A stretch of DNA of 14,337 nt, from the NCBI GenBank assembly GCA_964641965.1, contig CAZXLD010000071.1:1-14337 (forward strand), read 5' to 3'. Positions within the stretch are counted from its first letter, which is position 1. The number at the start of each line of letters is the position of its first letter. Source of the stretch: JAJDFU01 sp964641965 (GTDB lineage: Bacteria; Bacteroidota; Bacteroidia; Chitinophagales; Saprospiraceae). A program made the translations under genes and the position numbers. The notes beneath the pieces are model-generated. The model made no database searches. It was not told the origin of the DNA and saw nothing but the letters and a program-made list of their open reading frames with translations. Shown here one piece after another: positions 1 through 6,546 of the stretch.

Positions 1-397
1 TTTCACGAGCCAGCACCAGTCCAGTCTGTTGAGTCATGTAATCCCTCAAATAATCCAGCGTCCAAATAGAAAAATCCAGTCCCAGGGATCGAGGCCTACG
101 CCTTACCGTACTGAGCAGTTTACTCAAATAGGCCTCGGTCATCTTACGCGGGCGTCCTGATCGAGGTTCATCTTCCAGCCCCTCTAAACCCTTGGCCTCA
201 TATTTGTGTAAAATACGTTGAACGCTCACCTCCTCCATTCGTACAATAGGCGCAATAGAGCTCGAAACCAAACCCTGCTCCGCATTAAGAAGTATGATCT
301 GAGTACGCGTTCGAATGCGAGCTTCTTTAGTTTGCCGATATACCTCGGCTAAAGAGCTCAACTCCTCTTCACTCAGTTGAAGTAAAATTGGTTTCAT
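1..397 (-). CDS. IS630-family transposase, N-terminal part (runs off left edge)
   Basis: An open frame without stops runs from an ATG at 397 leftward past base 1, giving 132 complete codons of an incomplete gene. It begins MKPILLQLSEEELSSLAEVY. Residues about 25-75 form a helix-turn-helix of the kind that opens IS630 transposases (RTRTQIILLNAEQG, then VQRILHKYEAKGLEGLEDE). The basic linker SGRPRKMTEAYL follows, then a second winged-helix segment (residues about 100-125, RRPRSLGLDFSIWTLDYLRDY) typical of the same family. The DDE catalytic domain would lie further left, outside the window, so it cannot be told whether the element is intact. Two DNA-binding domains at the N-terminus bind the terminal repeats in this family. 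The outer boundary of the element on this side was not located; it should lie between 398 and about 500, before the promoter of the next gene. The family call is confident; activity is unknown. Confidence 0.88.
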   Translation of the reverse strand, partial: MKPILLQLSEEELSSLAEVYRQTKEARIRTRTQIILLNAEQGLVSSSIAPIVRMEEVSVQRILHKYEAKGLEGLEDEPRSGRPRKMTEAYLSKLLSTVRRRPRSLGLDFSIWTLDYLRDYMTQQTGLVLARE

Positions 398-410
398 ACC
401 TTCAAGGTAT
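396..410. promoter_or_regulatory. 15-base palindrome over the transposase start codon
   Basis: ATACCTT-C-AAGGTAT is a perfect 7-base inverted repeat with one central base, overlapping the first two bases of the transposase ATG read on minus. It could be an operator for self-repression or a small hairpin occluding translation initiation, both common ways for insertion sequences to limit transposition. The function is inference only. Confidence 0.35.
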
Positions 411-477
411 CAACTTTTTGACACCCTGCATTTTTTATGGGTTTGTACTTAGCCTTTGACAGACATTTTCCGCTTTC

Positions 478-511
478 CTGACAATCATGCGCTTATTTCG
501 CTCTATTTTTG
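478..511 (+). promoter_or_regulatory. Bacteroidota-type promoter for the haloperoxidase-like gene
   Basis: TATTTTTG at 504-511 matches the Bacteroidota -7 consensus TAnnTTTG exactly. CTGACA at 478-483 lies 20 bases upstream, where the weaker -33 element is expected. Transcription would begin near 517-519, leaving a leader of about 25 bases before the ATG at 542. The box overlaps the in-frame TTG at 509, which argues against that TTG being the translation start. Confidence 0.55.
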
Positions 512-541
512 CCAAGACAACCAGAAAGTGAAGACTTGAAG

Positions 542-1897
542 ATGAAGCACATGTCTAGATCTATCCTTTTTTTACTCGCTCTTACTTGCCTCGGCTTCAG
601 TTGCAGCCAAGTCAATCCCGATTTTCAGGAGGAAGCTAGGAACCCTGAATACCTGCATCGCTCCGTTGATAAATTAACCGAGCTCATTGTCCATGATATT
701 TTCTCTCCTCCTGTGGCAAGCCGGGTCTATGTATACCCAAGTATTGCTGCCTACGAAGTACTTGCCCAGGGAGATCCCGCCTATCGGAGCCTAGCCGATC
801 AGTTAAATGAGTTGACCCCTCTGCCTGTTTTGGATCCCGATCTGGAGTACTGCTTACCGGTAGCAGCTGTTCAGGCATTTCTACAAACCGGGAAAGTGCT
901 CGTGCACTCTGGCGAAACCATGGAAGCCTTTCAGGAGGAACTAATGGGCGAAATGAAGGAAATAGGTATCCCAAAGGATGCTTGGAAAAGGTCTATCAAG
1001 TACGGAGACGAAGTAGCAGCCCATATGTTAGAATGGGCGAAAAATGACAAGTACGCTGAAACCCGCTCCTACCCCAAATATTCGCTCCAAGATGAGCCAG
1101 AGCTTTGGGTACCCACTCCTCCAGCCTATATGGACGGCATTGAACCCCATTGGCGTGAAATCCGGACAATGGTATTGGACTCAGCCCAGCAATTCAAACC
1201 GGAGCCCCCCACCCCATTCAATACTGACCCGGATGGACAATTTATGCGCGAAACGATGGAAGTGTACGAAGCTTTGAACGCGCCCGATGCCGCTGAGCGA
1301 GTCGCAATTGCCAAGTTTTGGGATTGCAATCCCTACGTGATGCAACAAACGGGCCATGTAATGTATGCTACGAAAAAGATCACTCCTGGCGGCCACTGGA
1401 TGGCCATTAGTACTTTGGTCAGTCGCCAGGACGGGCTATCCATGTTGACATCTTCCGAAATATATGCACGGACCAGCATTGCTCTTTTTGATGCATTTAT
1501 CAGCTGCTGGGACGAAAAATACCGGAGCAACTTGGTTCGCCCTGAAACGGTTATCAATCAATATGTGGATCCCGACTGGATGCCAGCCCTCCAAACCCCT
1601 CCATTTCCGGAATACACCTCAGGCCATAGTGTAATATCCAGAGCTGCGGCAGTGACCCTTACCAAGTTGTTGAAAGAGGATTATGCTTTTCTGGACACTA
1701 CTGAAGAGATCTATGGTTTACCAGCTCGTTCGTTCGATTCGTTTTTTCATGCTTCCGATGAGGCTGCCGTCAGTCGTTTATACGGGGGTATTCACTACAA
1801 GCCCGCGATCTACAATGGGGTGGAGCAAGGGGAGCGCGTAGGCCGCTTTATCGCTGAACATCTGATTACGCGTGTAGAGGGAATCACCAAGAAATAG
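542..1897 (+). CDS. Vanadium-dependent haloperoxidase / PAP2-superfamily lipoprotein
   Basis: The product is a 451-residue protein. The N-terminus MKHMSRSILFLLALTCLGFSC reads as a lipoprotein signal with the acylated cysteine in FSC-SQ, so the protein is probably membrane-anchored and exported. The C-terminal half carries the vanadium haloperoxidase/acid phosphatase signature. Motif 1 is KYRSNLVRP (K326, R333, P334; exact Kx6RP). Motif 2 is YTSGHS (S360, G361, H362). Motif 3 is SRLYGGIH (S411, R412, H418; SRx5H). These residues bind vanadate or phosphate, and H418 is the expected axial ligand or nucleophile. The aspartate usually four residues after this histidine is alanine here (A422). Length and layout fit the bacterial vanadium-haloperoxidase-like family better than short PAP2 lipid phosphatases, but halide oxidation cannot be told from phosphatase activity by sequence. 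The ATG at 542 was chosen over an in-frame TTG at 509 because it opens directly on the signal peptide and clears the promoter. The gene stands alone, with no co-oriented partner. Confidence 0.85.
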   Translation: MKHMSRSILFLLALTCLGFSCSQVNPDFQEEARNPEYLHRSVDKLTELIVHDIFSPPVASRVYVYPSIAAYEVLAQGDPAYRSLADQLNELTPLPVLDPDLEYCLPVAAVQAFLQTGKVLVHSGETMEAFQEELMGEMKEIGIPKDAWKRSIKYGDEVAAHMLEWAKNDKYAETRSYPKYSLQDEPELWVPTPPAYMDGIEPHWREIRTMVLDSAQQFKPEPPTPFNTDPDGQFMRETMEVYEALNAPDAAERVAIAKFWDCNPYVMQQTGHVMYATKKITPGGHWMAISTLVSRQDGLSMLTSSEIYARTSIALFDAFISCWDEKYRSNLVRPETVINQYVDPDWMPALQTPPFPEYTSGHSVISRAAAVTLTKLLKEDYAFLDTTEEIYGLPARSFDSFFHASDEAAVSRLYGGIHYKPAIYNGVEQGERVGRFIAEHLITRVEGITKK

Positions 1898-1909
1898 GGT
1901 TTCAAGAGG

Positions 1910-1930
1910 AAAAAAGTTACCCGGTAACTT
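1910..1930 (-). terminator. Intrinsic terminator of the minus-strand outer-membrane unit
   Basis: Read on minus, a 7-base stem AAGTTAC / GTAACTT with loop CGG runs into a T tract (complement of the A run at 1910-1915). It sits about 30 bases past the stop of the 82-residue gene. On the plus strand no T run follows the hairpin, so its polarity favours the minus strand. Confidence 0.6.
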
Positions 1931-1961
1931 GGCCAATTAACCGGCTCACGTTTCAATTAAT

Positions 1962-2210
1962 CTAATCGAGCTCGCCTCCGGCGAATACCATTTTATAATT
2001 AAAAAGGTGTAATATCCATTGCCTGGATTCCAAGACTTCTTTGACCACTTCCAGGTTTTCGAGGTCCTGCTGCTTTTTGATCTCTTTTCTGAGTTGTCGC
2101 TTTTCCTTTTTGGATAAGTTTTCCCAGTCGATCGAATCAGGGATTTGTCCAAACGACCACCTGCTAAAGAGCAGTAAACAAATGATAAATGCGGCTTTCA
2201 GGATAGTCAT
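1962..2210 (-). CDS. Small exported protein, unknown function (82 aa)
   Basis: The 82-residue product opens with a convincing signal peptide (MTILKAAFIICLLLFSRWSFG-Q, cleavage near residue 21). A strongly charged, probably helical stretch follows (KKEKRQLRKEIKKQQDLENLEVVKEVLESRQW, residues about 33-64), then a short tail. The gene starts 12 bases after the stop of the FadL-like gene on the same strand and is followed by an intrinsic terminator, so the two are almost certainly co-transcribed. The pattern of a Lys/Glu-rich helix leading into a 'VLESRQW' segment resembles the beginning of Bacteroidota DUF4251 periplasmic proteins, which are normally about twice as long. If that resemblance is real, the gene is a C-terminally truncated member. 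No continuation appears in another frame before the terminator. No function is assigned. Confidence 0.6.
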   Translation of the reverse strand: MTILKAAFIICLLLFSRWSFGQIPDSIDWENLSKKEKRQLRKEIKKQQDLENLEVVKEVLESRQWILHLFNYKMVFAGGELD

Positions 2211-2222
2211 ACCATTTGGTTT

Positions 2223-3737
2223 TTAGTTAGTTGTAACTTCTCCTTTTTTCCCTTCAAAACTAAAGTCAAAACCAAGGAAAATGCTCATCGAATTAAATCG
2301 AGTATTCATATTCCTGGGCCGAATAAAATTATTAATGACTCCTGGGTTAGCCTGAACATCAGAACCCTCAGCATCGAAAAATTGAAAATCATCACGCCTT
2401 CTCCCAAAGGCATATTCTAAACCCACTACCCATTTGGCTTTTAAAAACACAAATTGATAACCTGAAGAAAGATGATAGACATCATAGTTGCTTTGGATCG
2501 GTATATTAACGGAAGGAGTCTCCTCAAAACTGAATCCACTTAGGGAGCTAAAATCAGTACGAGTACCTAAAATCAAAAAATGATTATTGGGAAGGGTATG
2601 TTTTAAGCCGAATGCGACATTTACCACTGGATTAGCCCCTCTAAATTGAGTCAATATATCATCCGTGCCGAGTTCCTCTAGCGTAGCAGGAGTACCGGCA
2701 TTGGGGTTGGAACGACCTTCAATACTCTTGTAAAGATTTATTCCGGAAAAAAACTCAGCCGTGAAGTAGAACTCCCACTTTTTTCTTGGAAAGAAATGGG
2801 ATAAACCAAAAGCAATAGAAAATGGATCTTTGAAATCGGATTTCAACTGATCCGACTGGTCTCTTACGATGACGTCGTCCTCAAAGGCCCCATTGGATTC
2901 CAGTACATTGGTAGAACTCCATTTAAGAGAGGATTTAGCCGAGTTTATGATATTCCAACTGGGTGTGGTTATGGTAAACCCAATACTTCCCCGCTCATAT
3001 TGATACGTTAATCCAATTTTCCAGCGGAGCTGAGCATTGAAAGATTGGGTAGTCTCATTCACTTGAATACCAGTGGCGAAATACCGGGAAGGAACTCCAT
3101 TAATAGTAAGCGTATCATTAAGGGAGAAGATCGAAAGATCAGTGTTATTGATATACCGATTGGATTTAAACATGATAAAATTACTTAGCCCAACCGCCAA
3201 TCGATCATTCAGCTGATATCCCAATCCAGCCCCGATCCACAAATTGGAAAAACGTTGACTATAGTTGAAAAACAGATCTTCGACTTCTTCCCCGGGGATA
3301 CTGAGGTAAAAATCGGCCCGTTGTTGCCTGCCTTCCTGTACGTAGAGGTCTTGGTCTTCTTTTGTAAATACGGCAAACTCAACCGATAGCTTAGGGTCTT
3401 TCTTGCTTTTTAATAAAAAGGAAACATAGGGAGGGAGTACCGAAATTTGATTAAATCGGATATCAAAATCTTCGCCTAATCCATTTTCGAATACGTACCA
3501 GCTAAAACTGAAAATAGAGCTGTTCAGGCTAACTTTGGTTTCGTCATTAAAGGCTACACTGGCGGGATTATAATAAATGGACCCCAGGCTTGACCCTCCT
3601 GCTATTACGGCACCGGATAGCAGGAAACTCTCTTGGTCAAAATTGACCGGCCAGTATCGATTGGTCTGTGCGCACAGGGAGTTAACGCACAACAAACCAA
3701 ATAAGGCTAGGGTCCATTTGAAAGCCGGTCGCACCAT
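2223..3737 (-). CDS. FadL/OmpP1-like outer-membrane beta-barrel protein
   Basis: The 504-residue product has a signal peptide (MVRPAFKWTLALFGLLCVNSLCA-Q, cleavage near residue 23). Near the mature N-terminus is a small-residue, hatch-like segment with a GSIYYNPAS motif (N57-P58-A59), the NPA signature of the FadL/OmpP1/TodX family of hydrophobic-substrate channels. The remainder alternates hydrophobic and polar residues with many aromatics (for example FYFTAEFFSGINLY and WVVGLEYAFGRRRDDF), as expected for about 14 strands. It ends in an aromatic-rich last strand (SMSIFLGFDFSFEG) plus a short charged tail. Length is within the FadL range. It likely sits in the outer membrane; a fatty-acid or hydrocarbon substrate is only suggested by the family. 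It is first in a two-gene minus-strand unit. The 125-base gap to the divergent M20 gene must hold its promoter, but no clean TAnnTTTG box is visible there. Confidence 0.75.
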   Translation of the reverse strand: MVRPAFKWTLALFGLLCVNSLCAQTNRYWPVNFDQESFLLSGAVIAGGSSLGSIYYNPASVAFNDETKVSLNSSIFSFSWYVFENGLGEDFDIRFNQISVLPPYVSFLLKSKKDPKLSVEFAVFTKEDQDLYVQEGRQQRADFYLSIPGEEVEDLFFNYSQRFSNLWIGAGLGYQLNDRLAVGLSNFIMFKSNRYINNTDLSIFSLNDTLTINGVPSRYFATGIQVNETTQSFNAQLRWKIGLTYQYERGSIGFTITTPSWNIINSAKSSLKWSSTNVLESNGAFEDDVIVRDQSDQLKSDFKDPFSIAFGLSHFFPRKKWEFYFTAEFFSGINLYKSIEGRSNPNAGTPATLEELGTDDILTQFRGANPVVNVAFGLKHTLPNNHFLILGTRTDFSSLSGFSFEETPSVNIPIQSNYDVYHLSSGYQFVFLKAKWVVGLEYAFGRRRDDFQFFDAEGSDVQANPGVINNFIRPRNMNTRFNSMSIFLGFDFSFEGKKGEVTTN

Positions 3738-3862
3738 CAGGTTTTAGGATGTAGGGTTTCTCATTCTGAAGGAAGATAGAAAATCCTAGGCATTGGGGCC
3801 AGAAAAGGGTAGGTTTACTCTACAAGAGAACGACCAGATTTTAATAGCAAACTTTGTAAATA

Positions 3863-5050
3863 GTGAAGAATAAAATAAAACAGCTGGCAGCCTCTTTTTT
3901 CCCAGATACGCAGGCTATTCGGCGCCACCTACATATGTATCCCGAATTGTCATTTGAGGAAGTTCAAACCGGTAGATTTATTGCCGAACAACTAAAAGAA
4001 TGGGATATACCTCACACGCATGGGGTTGCTGAAAATGGAGTGGTCGGGCTGATAGAAGGTAAGAATGCACATAAAAAAACGACCGCCCTTCGAGCTGATT
4101 TTGATGCTCTACCCATTCAAGAGGCCAACGATGTGTCCTACAAGTCGAAGCACGAGGGTGTCATGCACGCCTGTGGGCATGACGTACATACAGCCTCGCT
4201 GTTAGGGGCAGCCCGCATTTTGCAACAGCTAAAGGACGAATTCGAAGGAACCGTAAAATTGATTTTCCAACCGGGAGAGGAAAAATTACCCGGGGGCGCC
4301 TCGATTATGATACAAGAAGGGGTACTGGAGGATCCCAAGCCCGCTACCATTTTAGGACAGCACGTCCATCCACCCCTGGAAGCCGGCAGTATTGGATTGA
4401 AGCCTGGTTTCTATATGGCTTCAGCCGACGAAATTTATCTTACGGTAAAAGGAGAGGGTGGCCATGGAGCTTTACCTCATAATTGTATAGACCCCATTGT
4501 AATTACATCTCAAATCCTGACAGCAGCACAGCAAATTGTAAGTCGGCATGCCAATCCAACCAAACCATCCGTTTTAACTTTTGGGTTTATCCAGTCGGAT
4601 GGGGGAGCTACCAATATTATCCCCAATTCGGTTCATGTAAAAGGCACTTTCCGCACGTTCGATGAAGAATGGCGGTTCGATGCACACCATAAGCTGAGGC
4701 AGCTGGTTCAAGGCATTGCTGAAGGATTGGGAGGGACTGCCGAACTGGACATTAGGGTAGGCTACCCGGCTTTGTACAATGAAGAGCGATTGACGCAACA
4801 GGTAAAAACGCTCGCAAGTGCTTATTTAGGGGATGACAAGGTAGTCGACCTTCCTCTTCGGATGTCGGCAGAAGATTTTGCTTACTTTTCCCAGCAAATG
4901 CCAGCCTGCTTTTACCGATTGGGGACCGGTAATGTGTCAAGAGGTATTACGTCTCCTATTCATACGAATACCTTCGATGTGGATGAGGATTGTCTGGTGA
5001 CCGGGTCGGGACTTATGGCCTGGCTTGCCATTAACCAATTAGCAGCCTAA
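3863..5050 (+). CDS. M20D-family amidohydrolase (N-acyl amino acid/hippurate hydrolase type)
   Basis: A cytoplasmic, 395-residue dinuclear-metal hydrolase of peptidase family M20, subfamily D. Visible motifs are HACGHDVH (C104, H106, D107), the catalytic and metal pair PGEE (E139, E140), GQHVHP (H167, H169), and the C-terminal metal histidine in SPIHTNTF (H367). The lid or dimerisation domain occupies roughly residues 180-290 and contains GHGALPH. The N-terminus has the usual RRHLHMYPELSFEE block. All expected catalytic and metal residues are present, so the enzyme should be active on N-acyl-amino acids, amino-acid conjugates or peptides; the exact substrate cannot be read. The start is GTG at 3863, supported by the family-typical KNKIKQLA opening and by an in-frame TAA stop just upstream. 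An imperfect -7 box (AAACTTTG, 3849-3856) lies so close to the GTG that the message might be nearly leaderless. The LOG-family gene follows on the same strand. Confidence 0.92.
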   Translation: MKNKIKQLAASFFPDTQAIRRHLHMYPELSFEEVQTGRFIAEQLKEWDIPHTHGVAENGVVGLIEGKNAHKKTTALRADFDALPIQEANDVSYKSKHEGVMHACGHDVHTASLLGAARILQQLKDEFEGTVKLIFQPGEEKLPGGASIMIQEGVLEDPKPATILGQHVHPPLEAGSIGLKPGFYMASADEIYLTVKGEGGHGALPHNCIDPIVITSQILTAAQQIVSRHANPTKPSVLTFGFIQSDGGATNIIPNSVHVKGTFRTFDEEWRFDAHHKLRQLVQGIAEGLGGTAELDIRVGYPALYNEERLTQQVKTLASAYLGDDKVVDLPLRMSAEDFAYFSQQMPACFYRLGTGNVSRGITSPIHTNTFDVDEDCLVTGSGLMAWLAINQLAA

Positions 5051-5125
5051 AACCGTACCTCATTTTCAAATTTTGTATTCCCCAAAATGGGTACCTGTTC
5101 GCCAAATCAACAAAAATCAATTATC

Positions 5126-5851
5126 ATGAAGGATAACGGCCTTCCGCCTTCCCCCAGAAATCGAATGAAGAGTTGGTCCAAAAAGTTAGAAGGAGAGAAC
5201 TCCTGGACCATGTTTAAAGTACAATCTGAATTTGTGCAGGGATTTGAAACCTTGAACGAAATAGGACCTTGTGTTTCCCTTTTTGGATCTGCCCGCACCA
5301 AGCCGGAAGATCCGTTCTATATCAAAGCAGTCGAAATTGCCCGCTTGCTTACCGAAGAAGGATATGGGGTAATAACCGGAGGAGGGCCCGGGATCATGGA
5401 AGCGGGAAACAAAGGGGCTCGCCTGGCGGGAGGCAAATCGGTAGGACTCAATATTCATCTACCTTTTGAGCAGGGATATAACCAGTATGTAGATATTGAT
5501 AAGGTAATTAGTTTCCGCTACTTCTTCGTTCGGAAGGTCATGTTTGTCAAATATGCACAGGCATTTATAGTCCTGCCGGGCGGTTTTGGCACCCTGGATG
5601 AATTATTTGAGGTACTCACCCTGGTGCAGACCAAAAAGATTTCGGAAGTACCCATCATTCTAATCGGTACTGCCTTTTGGGAAGGGCTAAGAAATTGGAT
5701 TCAACAGGTTTTATTTGAAAAGTATCAGAACATCAGTGAAAAGGATTTGGACCTGATTCCTGTAACTGACAGCCCGGAAGAAGCCGTACAAATCATCAAT
5801 AGATATTACCTATCCAAAGCAGACCAATTAGGCCCAAATTACCAATTGTAA
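5126..5851 (+). CDS. LOG-family (TIGR00730) nucleoside 5'-monophosphate phosphoribohydrolase
   Basis: A 241-residue Rossmann-fold protein of the lysine decarboxylase-like/LOG family, whose members hydrolyse the N-glycosidic bond of purine or cytokinin nucleoside monophosphates, releasing base and ribose 5-phosphate. Diagnostic motifs are GGGPGIMEAGNKGA (from G85) and PGGFGTLDE (P151-E159), the catalytic and phosphate-binding signature. A sheet strand GPCVSLFGSAR precedes them, and the helix YFFVRKVMFVKYA lies between. The N-terminal extension of about 35 residues and the total length match the longer Bacteroidota type. The older name 'lysine decarboxylase' is a misannotation for this family. 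I chose the ATG at 5126 because it follows an A-rich leader and a plausible -7-like box (AAATTTTG, 5068-5075) then gives a leader of about 40 bases. An in-frame ATG at 5087 would add 13 residues. Base specificity (cytokinin or a general nucleotide) is unknown. Confidence 0.88.
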   Translation: MKDNGLPPSPRNRMKSWSKKLEGENSWTMFKVQSEFVQGFETLNEIGPCVSLFGSARTKPEDPFYIKAVEIARLLTEEGYGVITGGGPGIMEAGNKGARLAGGKSVGLNIHLPFEQGYNQYVDIDKVISFRYFFVRKVMFVKYAQAFIVLPGGFGTLDELFEVLTLVQTKKISEVPIILIGTAFWEGLRNWIQQVLFEKYQNISEKDLDLIPVTDSPEEAVQIINRYYLSKADQLGPNYQL

Positions 5852-5996
5852 ACACCTTAAAAACAATTACTTATAGACAAAAGAATATTGGATTTCAGAC
5901 TTGCATGAGGATTGAAAAGTCATCTAGCCGACTAACCTAGCAACGAAAATGGCCTGGCATACGTTTAGTGGAGGAAAAGTCCAAAATACCTGACAT

Positions 5997-6233
5997 ATGC
6001 TTTTGCCCGAAGAAAAAATGAAAGAAATCTTGGCCTGGCTGTTGCGAATAGAAACGCATAATATCCACCCCTTAACCAGTCTACGCGATGACCTATTGCT
6101 CGACGAACTGGATTTAGAGTTGCTCATCTCCACCCTGGAATTGCACTTGGGTGTTTATCTGAACGACGAAGAAGCTTCAGCAATTGATACAGTCCAGGAT
6201 TTGACCTTCAACCTTCGGCGAGCGGCTGCCTGA
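5997..6233 (+). CDS. Acyl-carrier-like small protein lacking the phosphopantetheine serine
   Basis: This 78-residue acidic protein threads onto the four-helix acyl carrier protein fold. It has helix I (PEEKMKEILAWLLRIE) and loop I with HPLTSLRDDL. Then come the helix II start LLLDELDLELLISTLE, the segment LGVYLNDEEASAI, and the final helix TVQDLTFNLRRA. The match to ordinary ACP is position by position: LGADSLD/TVELVMALE versus LLLDELD/LELLISTLE, and IPDEEAEKITTVQ versus LNDEEASAIDTVQ. The key difference is glutamate E37 (codon GAA at 6105-6107) where ACP has the serine that carries 4'-phosphopantetheine. It therefore should not be able to carry acyl groups by the standard chemistry. An in-frame TGA ends just before the ATG at 5997, which fixes the 5' limit; an ATG at 6018 is also possible. 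No fatty-acid or polyketide genes are nearby. The fold assignment is by eye and moderately confident; the role is unknown. Confidence 0.65.
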   Translation: MLLPEEKMKEILAWLLRIETHNIHPLTSLRDDLLLDELDLELLISTLELHLGVYLNDEEASAIDTVQDLTFNLRRAAA

Positions 6234-6546
6234 TCTTTTTTTTCAACTTCAACAAGTATTCCTTCCGGCTTTTTTAATAGTCCAAAAGTGTGTGAATACG
6301 CTTTGGACGCTCCTCTTTTTGCTCTTTGGATGCTTAACCTCATCCACATACATGTTTATTTCTGTTTGGAATCCACAGTTTGTGGATAACTAATCCAAAC
6401 AGATACCCTTCTTTTTTTGTATATTACAACAATATTGTTTTTTATAAGTACTGTGAAACACAGATCGTTTTAATTTTAGGCCCTTCTTATTTTCCACATG
6501 AAGCCTGACCTCAATTGCAGTAGCGGCTTGTAAATAATGAATCCCG
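6234..6546. other. Non-coding gap before dnaE with DnaA-box-like sites and an AT-rich tract
   Basis: No credible gene lies in this 313-base stretch. It holds a perfect DnaA box on minus (TGTGGATAA, 6381-6389), which is half of a hairpin. One-mismatch copies of TTATCCACA lie at 6340-6348 (TCATCCACA) and 6490-6498 (TTTTCCACA), and a weaker one at 6369-6377 (GAATCCACA). The tract 6411-6450 is only about 15% G+C and contains the 12-base palindrome AACAATATTGTT (6428-6439). The combination resembles a replication origin or a DnaA-controlled promoter, but the number of boxes is small and chance occurrence of the degenerate ones is plausible. Confidence 0.4.
6364..6400. promoter_or_regulatory. Two-tier hairpin containing a DnaA box
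   Basis: An inner inverted repeat ATCCACA / TGTGGAT (6371-6377 and 6381-6387, loop GTT) is directly flanked by an outer repeat GTTTGGA / TCCAAAC (6364-6370 and 6394-6400). A six-base bulge AACTAA lies only on the right arm. The right inner arm extends into the perfect DnaA box TGTGGATAA. No T run follows immediately, so it is not a standard intrinsic terminator for the upstream gene on plus. Confidence 0.5.

Noticed and set aside
509..541. In-frame TTG start adding 11 residues to the haloperoxidase-like protein
   Set aside because: It would place polar residues before the lipoprotein signal, and the TTG overlaps an exact TAnnTTTG promoter box; the ATG at 542 fits better.
1914..1930. Hairpin as terminator for the plus-strand haloperoxidase-like gene
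   Set aside because: No T run follows on plus (GGCC follows), while a T tract follows on minus; it is assigned to the minus-strand unit.
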